Source of the DNA: JANLSE01 sp031362265
Lineage (GTDB): Bacteria; Chloroflexota; Chloroflexia; Chloroflexales; Roseiflexaceae
Direction: 5' to 3'
Length of the DNA stretch: 8,694 nt
NCBI GenBank assembly: GCA_031362265.1
Contig: JANLSE010000603.1
Location: 1-8,694, forward strand
Shown: positions 1 through 6,223 of the stretch, in pieces
Position numbering within the stretch: the first letter of the stretch is position 1
How the letters are laid out: every line of letters starts with the position of its first letter
Made by a program: the position numbers and the translations under genes
Notes under the pieces: model-generated
Told to the model about the DNA's origin: nothing
Database searches by the model: none
The model's input: only the letters and a program-made list of their open reading frames with translations

Positions 1-82
1 GAGCAGGATTCCTGATGATTGCGGTGGCCATAGCACTCCAGTGAGCACGCATTACCCATAACGCTGTGCAGCATTCATTGCC

Positions 83-91
83 ATTATAGCA
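83..91 (-). promoter_or_regulatory. candidate extended -10 promoter element reading leftward
   Basis: On the minus strand the sequence TGCTATAAT lies just after the stop codon of the EamA transporter gene. It is a perfect -10 hexamer with the TG extension, but no -35 match is seen about 17 nt upstream. It could drive a minus-strand gene lying left of the window. Bases 1-82 contain no convincing start codon with a ribosome-binding site on either strand, so the target is unknown. An imperfect hairpin (AGCATA/TATGCT, 88-104) overlaps it and the stop codon. Confidence 0.35.
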
Positions 92-97
92 TACCCG

Positions 98-1030
98 TTA
101 TGCTGGCCGCTGCTGCCAGAGATACCAGGAGACGACAGCGACGACGAGTAGGACACCAAGCATTTGGAGCGGTGTGTGTAACCATTCGCCCATGAGGAGC
201 CCACTGGCAACAAGCGCAGTTACGAGTCGCCATGCCTGCAAACTACTCACAAGAGGTGCGCCAAGCCGCCGCAACGTATGAATCTGGGTTAGATTAGCGC
301 CAAGAATGATAGCAAATGCGAAGATCAGAAACATCAACCAATCGATCGGATGCAAATAGGACCAGCGTGTCCAATCTTCATGAAAAACGATACTTAGGAG
401 GCCACTGGAGAAAATGAGAACCATCAGTTGCGCCGTGAAGGTCGCCTCGCCAGAAACCCGATAGGAATTCGTGTGGCGAACGGCCAGCATATACAATGCA
501 AGCGCGAGACTGCTTATTAATGCTAGCCCGACACCCAGCCACTCATTGGCATTCAGGGCGAACCGCATACTTCCGCCACTGATTTCGCCAGTGAGCATGA
601 GGAGTGCACCAACCAATGAGAGGGTCAGAGCCGTGCCAGTTCGTTGCGGGATTGCTTCACGGTAGGCAAGCGCACCAATCCCAACGACGAGGAAAGGCGT
701 GAGCATATTGGCAAGCTGAATATACACGCCAGGCGTATAGCGAGCGGAGAGCACATTGGTGACAGAACGGATCATGGCAAGCACTGCCACGCCCCAAAGG
801 ATTGGTGAACGAAGTGTGCCAATCTCCCCCCGCTGCTTGAGCACCAGCAGCAAAATGATCAGGTTTAGGCTACCCCCTACGGCCAATACAGCCATTCCAG
901 GTAACCCACTGACTGTTTGAAGATAACGCGCCAATACCGGGTAAATGCCCCAAGCAGTATGGCTACCAAGTGCGAGTAGCATCCAATTCCAAGCAACTGT
1001 GGGCGGTGAAGTCGTGGTAGCCTTCTGCAT
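98..1030 (-). CDS. DMT superfamily (EamA-like) permease
   Basis: This is a 310-residue integral membrane protein of the drug/metabolite transporter type, acting in the cytoplasmic membrane as an exporter or importer of small metabolites; the substrate cannot be read from sequence. It shows about ten hydrophobic segments arranged as two EamA-like halves (roughly residues 17-148 and 164-304). The first half ends in a conserved-looking stretch with Glu125 after TM4 (ALAYREAIP), and the second half carries the matching GEW near residue 281, the typical internal duplication of the family. Length is normal for the family (about 290-310). The ATG at 1030 is preceded by AGG at 9 nt spacing. It follows the LPxTG toroid gene on the same strand after 174 bp that hold a long hairpin, so cotranscription is uncertain. 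No clear promoter of its own was found in the gap. Family assignment is firm; function is open. Confidence 0.85.
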   Translation of the reverse strand: MQKATTTSPPTVAWNWMLLALGSHTAWGIYPVLARYLQTVSGLPGMAVLAVGGSLNLIILLLVLKQRGEIGTLRSPILWGVAVLAMIRSVTNVLSARYTPGVYIQLANMLTPFLVVGIGALAYREAIPQRTGTALTLSLVGALLMLTGEISGGSMRFALNANEWLGVGLALISSLALALYMLAVRHTNSYRVSGEATFTAQLMVLIFSSGLLSIVFHEDWTRWSYLHPIDWLMFLIFAFAIILGANLTQIHTLRRLGAPLVSSLQAWRLVTALVASGLLMGEWLHTPLQMLGVLLVVAVVSWYLWQQRPA

Positions 1031-1072
1031 ATTAAATAACCTAATAGGCCCTACGAATAGCGCGAGTATGAG

Positions 1073-1108
1073 TGCAAAGGCACAAGAACATGATTCTTGG
1101 CCTTTGCA
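1073..1108. repeat. long imperfect inverted repeat (hairpin) between two minus-strand genes
   Basis: The arms TGCAAAGGCACAAGAA and TTCTTGGCCTTTGCA pair over 15 bp with a single bulged base, around a 5-nt loop (CATGA). It sits in the intergenic space after the toroid gene stop (1205) and before the transporter start (1030). There is no T-tract on either side, so it is not a canonical rho-independent terminator. It could be a factor-dependent terminator, an mRNA stability or processing element, or a protein-binding dyad. Confidence 0.6.
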
Positions 1109-1204
1109 TATCGCACCATTCTAACATTAGTCTTCTTCAAGAAATTGCTCAGTAGCATTCGTTTGTCGATCTTGAAGCTAGACTGTGACCTACTTGGAAT
1201 GGTA

Positions 1205-2254
1205 TCAGGACACGGTTCGTTTACGTAGCACAAACCCTGCGATCAATAGAGTAGCCGCCAAGATCGCGAGATTAGCCCCAATTGGCTCACCACCAGTATT
1301 TGGAAGTGCCGCGGGTATGACAGCTGGAGTCAATCGCTTGAATGGGAACGGTTTGAGGAGTAAGGCTGGAATAGCCTGAGCTGTAGCGAGATCATTATCA
1401 TCTGGAAGTGCCGCTTGGTAACGGAATGCACCACTTGGATTTTGAAATCCAAGTAGAGCGTCAATTGGATCACCAGCAGATTGACGTAATGTATGGGGAT
1501 CTTCGCCAGCAGCAACAAGCGCCTGGATAGATAGGGCGGTTGAGTTCGCATCGCTATCACTGCCGAATGGCGATTCTTTTGAATATGGGAATCCGCCGTC
1601 GCTATTTTGCTGCGATTTGAGGTAGGCCAGGGCTTTGGTAAATGCCACGCCATGATCACCAGCTGCAACCAGACCCTGCAGCATCAAGGAAGTTGTGTTG
1701 GTATCGCTACTGGTTTTCGCACCACCATCGAAGCTCCAGCCGCCATCGGAATGCTGGAGACGGCGTGCTGCACTGAGTGCGGCTGGCGGTACAGGCTGCC
1801 CAGCACTCACAAGTGCCAGCAGAGCAAAGGCATGGTCGGTTGGGTTCAGGCCATAAATGCCAGTTGAGCGATGGTAGCCGGATTGGATGATCGCGACAAG
1901 ATCGACCCCGCCAAAACTACGTGGGTCTTTATCGGCAGCTACAACCGCCAATGTAAGTTTACCGGCTGCGGCAGTTGAACTCGCTGCATATGCGGCTGCT
2001 TCATTGCCAAGCGCCGTAATTGGCGAATTGCCATTCTTCAGTACGCCATTTGGATCAATATTCGCTGCGGCATACGCAAACACTGCATCGGTACTCGAGC
2101 CAGCACCAAAACCTGGGAAGCTACCGTCGGCTTGTTGGCGTACAGTGAGCCAAGCCAATGCAGATTGGGCGGCAGGTGTGGACTCGGCGGCAAAACTAGG
2201 TGTGGCAACAAAGATCGTTAGCAGGGCAAATAGGAGTGAAAACCGGCGACGCAT
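1205..2254 (-). CDS. secreted, LPxTG-anchored alpha/alpha-toroid protein under cobalamin riboswitch control; candidate B12-binding surface protein
   Basis: This 349-residue protein begins with a signal peptide (MRRR, hydrophobic residues 6-18, likely cleavage after SFA22 or A23). The body (about 28-300) has prenyltransferase/squalene-oxidase-type repeats: QQADGSF (40-46), LQHSDGGWSF (166-175), QQNSDGGFPY (215-224) and FQNPSGAF (270-277). Each of these is followed by an Ala/Leu-rich helix such as STALSIQALVAAGED. It ends with LPNTG (317-321), a hydrophobic helix (328-343) and RKR (344-346), the sortase cell-wall sorting signal. The same toroid fold forms the alpha domain of intrinsic factor and transcobalamin. 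The DxDD acid motif of squalene-hopene cyclase is absent, and so is a beta-domain (DUF4430-like), so cobalamin capture is inferred mainly from the upstream B12 riboswitch. The ATG at 2254 is chosen over an in-frame start at 2392 because AAAGGA lies 6 nt upstream and the longer version would read through the terminator and riboswitch. Confidence 0.82.
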   Translation of the reverse strand: MRRRFSLLFALLTIFVATPSFAAESTPAAQSALAWLTVRQQADGSFPGFGAGSSTDAVFAYAAANIDPNGVLKNGNSPITALGNEAAAYAASSTAAAGKLTLAVVAADKDPRSFGGVDLVAIIQSGYHRSTGIYGLNPTDHAFALLALVSAGQPVPPAALSAARRLQHSDGGWSFDGGAKTSSDTNTTSLMLQGLVAAGDHGVAFTKALAYLKSQQNSDGGFPYSKESPFGSDSDANSTALSIQALVAAGEDPHTLRQSAGDPIDALLGFQNPSGAFRYQAALPDDNDLATAQAIPALLLKPFPFKRLTPAVIPAALPNTGGEPIGANLAILAATLLIAGFVLRKRTVS

Positions 2255-2260
2255 GGGAAA

Positions 2261-2266
2261 TCCTTT
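2261..2266 (-). promoter_or_regulatory. ribosome-binding site fixing the start of the toroid gene
   Basis: AAAGGA on the minus strand lies 6 nt before the ATG at 2254 and just downstream of the terminator T-run. It decides against the upstream in-frame start inside the riboswitch leader. Confidence 0.8.
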
Positions 2267-2279
2267 CTGACTCGAAACT

Positions 2280-2306
2280 AAAAAACCCTCTCCGATTGGA
2301 GAAGGG
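2280..2306 (-). terminator. rho-independent terminator of the riboswitch expression platform
   Basis: Read on the minus strand, CCCTTCTCC pairs with GGAGAGGG (one bulged T) around the loop AATC and is followed by five Ts. It lies between the cobalamin aptamer and the ribosome-binding site of the toroid gene, the position expected of a ligand-controlled attenuator. An upstream segment GGAAAGGG (2354 to 2347) can pair with the same 5' arm (CCCTT-c-TCC, one bulge), giving a plausible antiterminator. Confidence 0.8.
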
Positions 2307-2379
2307 AAACGGAGGGCGAGACATACATGATCACCCTGCGCCTCACCCCTTTCCAGCGCGGGTGTGAATGGCTCATCGG

Positions 2380-2497
2380 CAGGGGCGGGCATTCTGGCTT
2401 ACCAAAGCATGCTGCTTCAGCTTACAGTAGCGTGGACTGCGCCGGTATTTCACCGGGCTTTCCCCATTTGAGCCCTTCGCTTCCTCCAGGCCCCCTG
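2380..2497 (-). promoter_or_regulatory. cobalamin (B12) riboswitch aptamer
   Basis: The minus strand carries the hallmark conserved blocks of the cobalamin riboswitch in order: GGGGAAAGCCC, then GGTGAAATACCGG, then CGCAGTCCACGCTACTGTAA, then AAGCCAGAATGCCCGCC. The last block matches the B12 box (AGCCAGGAGACCTGCC) at 12 of 16 positions. CAGGGG at the 5' end (2497-2492) and CCCCTG at the 3' end (2385-2380) can close the P1 stem. It sits between a good promoter and a terminator, upstream of the LPxTG toroid gene. The known behaviour of such leaders is repression when adenosyl- or other cobalamins are abundant, so the downstream gene should be on in B12 limitation. Exact aptamer edges and ligand subclass are not resolved by eye. 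Confidence 0.9.
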
Positions 2498-2518
2498 TTA
2501 TTCTTCTATTTGTTCGGC

Positions 2519-2547
2519 ATCCTACCATGCTTGGCATGGTGCGTCAA
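2519..2547 (-). promoter_or_regulatory. sigma-70-type promoter of the riboswitch and toroid transcript
   Basis: On the minus strand TTGACG (-35, 5 of 6) and TAGGAT (-10, 4 of 6) are separated by exactly 17 nt. Transcription would start near 2512, about 15 nt before the riboswitch P1 stem, so placement fits the leader well. It starts within about 20 bp of the stop codon of the preceding oxygenase gene. Confidence 0.65.
2524..2540. repeat. perfect 7-bp dyad (ACCATGC-TTG-GCATGGT) inside the promoter spacer
   Basis: Arms of 7 bp are separated by 3 nt. The dyad occupies nearly the whole spacer between the -35 and -10 of the promoter reading into the B12 riboswitch. It could be a repressor operator; alternatively it is a short hairpin acting on the end of the upstream oxygenase transcript, although no T-run follows it. 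Confidence 0.55.
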
Positions 2548-2563
2548 ATAGAGGAATACCTAT

Positions 2564-3331
2564 TTATTCCACCCCACGCGCGATTGCCAGAGGGTCGAAC
2601 CCGCGTAGCATCATGCCCTGGCCGCGCGATTCGTGGGTCTTTTTCGATGGTGGGTCGCTTGGGTCGCGCATCTGAATGAGAAGAGTGGTACGCGCTTCTG
2701 GGCTGACATTGATCCCTGAGCCATGAATTGTCAGATAGCTGAAGAACAGCACATCACCAGCTTCGGCTGGGCATGGAAGTGCGTCGTTGATTGGATATGT
2801 ATCGAACGGCAGATGCCAGCCGCCAGTTGGGATATGCTCAATCGGGCCTTCGCGATGGCTACCTGGAACGACACGGATACAGCCCTTTTCCAGTGGTGCA
2901 TCATCGAAATGGAATGTTGCTGCGATCATGGTGTTTTTGTCATGTGGGAAGTATGGGTAATCCTGGTGCATGGGGAATGGTGAGCCTTTTTCGGGCGGCT
3001 TAATGAACAGCTTGGTATGATGTAATTGCACATTCGGGCTGCCGATCAGATCAGCGGTTGCACCCGTAAGGCGCTCATCGCAGATCAGGCGCGTAAAGGC
3101 TGCGTTATAGAACTGGACATTGTGACAATGCAGAAGTTGGGTTTCCTTTGCTTCGGCAACTGCCTCACGTGCGCTGCCCCAGGTTGCATCGACACTGCGT
3201 TGCGAGCTAAGCCGCTCGATCAGGGCATGCGCTTCGGCTCGGAGGGCGGCGGCCTCAGGTTTGGTGATCAGTCCTTTTACAAGCAAGTAGCCATTGATGT
3301 GGAAAAACGCAATTTGATCGGGAGTAAGCAT
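2564..3331 (-). CDS. phytanoyl-CoA dioxygenase (PhyH) family Fe(II)/2-oxoglutarate oxygenase
   Basis: This 255-residue cytoplasmic enzyme is expected to hydroxylate a small molecule using Fe(II), O2 and 2-oxoglutarate. The facial triad is visible as H122-x-D124 (MHQDYPYFPHD) and H203 (TIHGSGINVS), with R214 (EARTTLLIQMRD) as the likely 2-oxoglutarate-binding arginine. The start FFHINGYLLVKGLI and the VPGSHREGP segment (155-163) are typical of the family, and the length is normal. The ATG at 3331 is preceded by AAGGAG at 6 nt spacing; a longer frame would begin at a TTG (3349) overlapping that site and is rejected. The gene follows the degenerate helicase gene on the same strand after 83 bp. 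The substrate is unknown, since bacterial PhyH enzymes act on varied compounds and the neighbours do not point to one. Confidence 0.88.
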   Translation of the reverse strand: MLTPDQIAFFHINGYLLVKGLITKPEAAALRAEAHALIERLSSQRSVDATWGSAREAVAEAKETQLLHCHNVQFYNAAFTRLICDERLTGATADLIGSPNVQLHHTKLFIKPPEKGSPFPMHQDYPYFPHDKNTMIAATFHFDDAPLEKGCIRVVPGSHREGPIEHIPTGGWHLPFDTYPINDALPCPAEAGDVLFFSYLTIHGSGINVSPEARTTLLIQMRDPSDPPSKKTHESRGQGMMLRGFDPLAIARGVE

Positions 3332-3337
3332 ACGAGT

Positions 3338-3343
3338 CTCCTT
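3338..3343 (-). promoter_or_regulatory. ribosome-binding site fixing the start of the PhyH gene
   Basis: AAGGAG on the minus strand lies 6 nt before the ATG at 3331. It overlaps the codons a TTG start at 3349 would use, so the ATG is preferred. Confidence 0.8.
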
Positions 3344-3392
3344 ATACAACGCACATACAACACTGGATGTGATCCGAATCTGTTGAATATAC

Positions 3393-3403
3393 TGTTCTGA
3401 ACA
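3393..3403. repeat. 11-bp palindrome TGTTCTGAACA between helicase-like and PhyH genes
   Basis: A perfect inverted repeat (TGTTC-T-GAACA) lies in the 83-bp gap upstream of the PhyH gene. It may be an operator for that gene or part of a weak hairpin after the preceding stop. ATAC/GTAT flanks extend the pairing with an internal bulge. No T-run and no confident promoter were found in the gap. Confidence 0.3.
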
Positions 3404-3414
3404 ATAGCTGTATT

Positions 3415-6150
3415 TTAGAGCAACTCATCTACTCGCCCGTGGCTCTCGCCAATCAGCCGTACCAAATTGATGGCTGGATCGATCTCCAGTTCACCATGTT
3501 CGGGGAAGTGCACAATCAAGATCTCGCGCTCATCCTCAATCCGGCTCTCAACAACCGTGCCATTGCCATATGGCAAGCAAAAAACCTGGTCGTTGGCCTG
3601 AAAACGGGCAGCCAGTGGGCGGCGCGCTGCGTTTGATTTCTGCTGTGGTATCGGCTGATTCTGTGCGCCTTCACGTTCGCGCTGCTCGCGGAGGCGGCGC
3701 AGCCGGGCAACCAGAGCATCAGCATCAGCTGGGCGCTCCTCTGCGGGCGGAGGTGCATTGCGCGGCGGGGGTGTGGTGCTGCTTGAACGCGGTGGTTCCT
3801 GGCGCACGGGTGGCGACTCAATTGAAAAGCGCTCCTGGCGTGCGGGCGGTGGATCTTGCCGGGCTGGCGGCTCCTGGCGCGGTGGTTGTGGCTCTTGTCG
3901 AGTCGGTTGTGGTCGTGTTTGCTGTGGCGGCTCCTGGCGCGATGGTTGTGGCCGTGCCTGGCGTGGCGGAATCTCAATAAATGGTGCATCTTCTGCTGGT
4001 ACGGGAGGCGGAGTAGGTGTAGGGGTTGATACAGGCGGCACATATGCTGTGGGGCGCGCTATACTCGGTTGTGGTTTGGCTGGCTCAGGTGCTACGGCGA
4101 GCTGGGCACGCACAGGCTCAGGCGAGCGTTGTGGTGCCTTGCCAAGTAAGGCGAGCAGCCAATCCATATCGACTCGACTGAGTGGTTCTAGGAATGGATC
4201 CTGGCGACATGCATAGGCAATATCGTATGCAAGCGGCAGTAGCTGTTCTGCCTGTGCAAAGAGCCAACCAGCTGCCCCGTTTCCGCCTGGATGTGAATCT
4301 ACCATAAAGAGTTGCTGCTTCTCATGGTCATACGCTGGCGTGATATCGGTAATACTCACAAGCGAACGGAGTGGCAATGCCGCTGCTAAGCTCCAGCCGA
4401 TTTGTTGGCCAAGCACCTGCGCTTGGTTATTCAGTGTGAACCAGCAGGCATGGGCAACCCAGCGGACTTTGAGCGGCACAGGGAGTTTGACTTCGGTTGG
4501 GGCGCCAGTTGCTGGTTGTTCACGATATGCATATATTTCTTCTTCGACAACAACCCGCCCCCATGAGAGATTAGCCCCACCAACCATAGTTCGGGTTTGG
4601 CGGGTTTCGCGCACGTCGATTGTGCAACGCCGCAGTGGCAGTGTACGCCGGATGGGGCTTTCCATACGCAGTGTTATTGTGGCATGTTCCTCATCGCGGG
4701 TGATGACCCGTTGGCCGCCTGCCAGTGGCGGTAGCGCTGCACCACTAAAGGCCCAACGCTCAAAGGTGGTTGGATCGAGCCGTGCAATCAAACGATTCTG
4801 CTCGTTATGTGCTGCAATTGCTGAACCACTCGGAGCGGTGAGGTGAAATTCCTCATAGGGATCATGCGCCTCAGGGCCGGGCTTCCAACAGATTTCAGAA
4901 TCTGGCAGATCGACGAGCTGCTGGCTGGCTGCCAGGCGTTCGACAATATCAGTAGCACCCCAACTTTCGACTTCTTCTGCCGTTAGTGGCAATTCATTCG
5001 CTGCACACAGGATATGCTGCGCGGTGACATAGGCATTCGCTGGGGCAGGTGGCCATTCAGGGGCGGGAAGGTTTAGCAGGGCTTCGACATTACGGGCGAG
5101 CATCTGTTCGTGTGGCAGTTCGCCAAGAATAAGCACTACGGCCTGATAGCCACCATTCAGAAGCCGCCGCAGATTGCCTGCGCTTGGGTATCCAACGACG
5201 ATCAACGCCTGTGTCTCGGGCAAATCTGTGCCAACCGTGATGGCTGGAATATCGCCAATCATGGGGACAATTAATGCGCGCTCAAGATATTCACAGGCAA
5301 TATGGACAAAGTAGCCATTGCGCTGTAAGGCCAACGCTAGATCGGCCGCATCACGCAGGCGAGTTGGGCCAGATCGCCAGACGGCCAGGGTTGTTTCACG
5401 GAGCTGATCGTCGTCGCCATTCACCACCCGCCAGGGTGCCCCTAATGCTGCGGTGAGGGCGGTTTCGGGATTGTGGATCCAACTCATTGTCGCGACGGTT
5501 GCGATCGCAGCTGGTGCTCCATGCGCACGCGCAGTGCGTCGCACACGCTGCAACAGATCGGCAAGATGTGCACCAGAAACGCCAGCGTAATGCTGAATAT
5601 CGGGAATGAGTAACGTGCGTAGCCGCGCCCAAAACAAATCCCAGGCACGATCGTGGTGGCGTAGAACCCGGCCATGCAGCGCCTCTGCCGAGCAAATCAC
5701 CAAGCGCGCATAAGGGTTGGTCTGTTTCTCGCCGACCAGGGTTATAGAGAAGCGCAAGGCGGATGGCATACGCTCATTGATGCGGGTGATCTGCGCGTGT
5801 AGGGTGCGTGCAGCTGCGAGCGAATGCGTAAGTGCTAGTGCCGCGCCACCTGGTTCGGCACTGAGGAGCGCATACCCCAGGAGTGCGAGCGTATCAACAA
5901 CATTTGCACTGGATGAGCGCAACACCACTGGCTCATTCCGGCGCAGTGCGGTGAGGGCTTGCGATTGATGTGGGCGGAATGGCTCGCCCGTCATCGCGAT
6001 CCAGGCTTGCTCAAGTTCGGCACCAACTGGGAGGTGGCTAATGCGTTCGCCAGCGCGGCCATCCAGCACACGCAGCAGCGCCAACGGGCTCGTATCGGTA
6101 CGCCCGCGCTGCCGTGCCATTGCCTGGACAATCTCACTGATGCTCTGCAA
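3415..6150 (-). CDS. degenerate Hrq1/MrfA-type (DUF1998) helicase-like protein with proline-rich linker and Tudor-like C-terminal domain
   Basis: This 911-residue protein follows the Hrq1/MrfA superfamily-2 plan. It shows a Q-motif-like FRPHQSQAL (58-66), the region HYAGVSGAHLADLLQRVRR (187-205) matching the stretch after DEAH in Hrq1, and NAYVTAQHILCAANELPLT (372-390) matching its hallmark HLLCAA-ELPLT. A DUF1998-like MVDSHPGGNGAAG (616-628) follows. Catalytic residues are missing: the Walker A position reads RSSSANVVD (78-86), DEAH reads PDIQ (183-186), motif VI lacks its arginine finger (YPSAGNLRRLLNGG), and only one cysteine (648) remains where the zinc cluster should be. Residues about 672-840 are Pro/Gln/Arg-rich and disordered, containing a short basic helix (808-828). 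Residues 847-902 resemble the Tudor-like tail of PcrA/UvrD (ARFQANDQVF, YGNGTVV). The start is TTG at 6150, with an in-frame stop just upstream and AGG 6 nt before it; ATG at 6120 is the alternative. A role as a DNA- or RNA-polymerase-linked scaffold is inferred. Confidence 0.8.
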   Translation of the reverse strand: MQSISEIVQAMARQRGRTDTSPLALLRVLDGRAGERISHLPVGAELEQAWIAMTGEPFRPHQSQALTALRRNEPVVLRSSSANVVDTLALLGYALLSAEPGGAALALTHSLAAARTLHAQITRINERMPSALRFSITLVGEKQTNPYARLVICSAEALHGRVLRHHDRAWDLFWARLRTLLIPDIQHYAGVSGAHLADLLQRVRRTARAHGAPAAIATVATMSWIHNPETALTAALGAPWRVVNGDDDQLRETTLAVWRSGPTRLRDAADLALALQRNGYFVHIACEYLERALIVPMIGDIPAITVGTDLPETQALIVVGYPSAGNLRRLLNGGYQAVVLILGELPHEQMLARNVEALLNLPAPEWPPAPANAYVTAQHILCAANELPLTAEEVESWGATDIVERLAASQQLVDLPDSEICWKPGPEAHDPYEEFHLTAPSGSAIAAHNEQNRLIARLDPTTFERWAFSGAALPPLAGGQRVITRDEEHATITLRMESPIRRTLPLRRCTIDVRETRQTRTMVGGANLSWGRVVVEEEIYAYREQPATGAPTEVKLPVPLKVRWVAHACWFTLNNQAQVLGQQIGWSLAAALPLRSLVSITDITPAYDHEKQQLFMVDSHPGGNGAAGWLFAQAEQLLPLAYDIAYACRQDPFLEPLSRVDMDWLLALLGKAPQRSPEPVRAQLAVAPEPAKPQPSIARPTAYVPPVSTPTPTPPPVPAEDAPFIEIPPRQARPQPSRQEPPQQTRPQPTRQEPQPPRQEPPARQDPPPARQERFSIESPPVRQEPPRSSSTTPPPRNAPPPAEERPADADALVARLRRLREQREREGAQNQPIPQQKSNAARRPLAARFQANDQVFCLPYGNGTVVESRIEDEREILIVHFPEHGELEIDPAINLVRLIGESHGRVDELL
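3781..3969 (-). repeat. RQEPP-type low-complexity repeat within the helicase-like gene
   Basis: It encodes residues 728-790, where units such as RPQPSRQEPP, RPQPTRQEP, PPRQEPP, ARQDPPP and VRQEPP recur. At DNA level the block TCCTGGCG, preceded by GG or GC, repeats several times on the plus strand. This is a disordered cationic linker between the DUF1998-like region and the Tudor-like tail; copy number is likely to vary between strains. Confidence 0.7.
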
Positions 6151-6189
6151 CGCCTACCTGCTTGTTTGAGTATGATACACGCTGCCGGA

Positions 6190-6198
6190 ATTGTAGCA
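6190..6198 (-). promoter_or_regulatory. candidate extended -10 promoter of the helicase-like gene
   Basis: TGCTACAAT on the minus strand is an extended -10 element (TACAAT, 5 of 6, with TG). It lies about 40 nt upstream of the TTG start in the 73-bp gap after hutG. No good -35 is seen. It would allow expression independent of the hut promoter. Confidence 0.45.
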
Positions 6199-6223
6199 TA
6201 TCTGTCGAGTGCGTGATAGTTAT

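Noticed and set aside
1..82. Possible end of a plus-strand gene or start of a minus-strand gene
   Set aside because: Short open frames exist on both strands, but there is too little sequence and no motif or ribosome-binding site to support either.
1051..1233. Minus-strand 60-residue reading frame between toroid and transporter genes
   Set aside because: It overlaps the end of the toroid gene, runs through the long hairpin, and has no domain or convincing ribosome-binding site.
1205..2254. Squalene-hopene or terpene cyclase
   Set aside because: The repeats resemble that fold, but the protein is about half the length, lacks the DxDD catalytic motif, and is secreted and wall-anchored under B12 control.
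2255..2392. 46-residue N-terminal extension of the toroid protein from an upstream in-frame ATG
   Set aside because: It would translate the riboswitch 3' part and the terminator, places the signal peptide internally, and lacks the good ribosome-binding site seen before 2254.
2327..2551. Plus-strand 74-residue reading frame
   Set aside because: It lies antisense to the cobalamin riboswitch and promoter and has no recognisable protein features.
3516..4216. Long overlapping frames (175, 152 and 136 residues) in the 3' part of the helicase-like gene
   Set aside because: They are compositional shadows of the Pro/Arg-rich repeat, giving Gly/Val-rich or His-rich nonsense with no start signals.
3415..6150. 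DISARM DrmB (DUF1998) or other anti-phage defence component
   Set aside because: DUF1998 is shared with DrmB, but no methylase, DrmA, DrmC or nuclease neighbours are present; the flanks are hut and PhyH genes and the domain order fits Hrq1/MrfA.
3415..6150. Pseudogene explanation for the missing helicase motifs
   Set aside because: The frame is uninterrupted over 911 codons with coherent domains and a conserved-looking tail, so decay by frameshift or stop is not supported.
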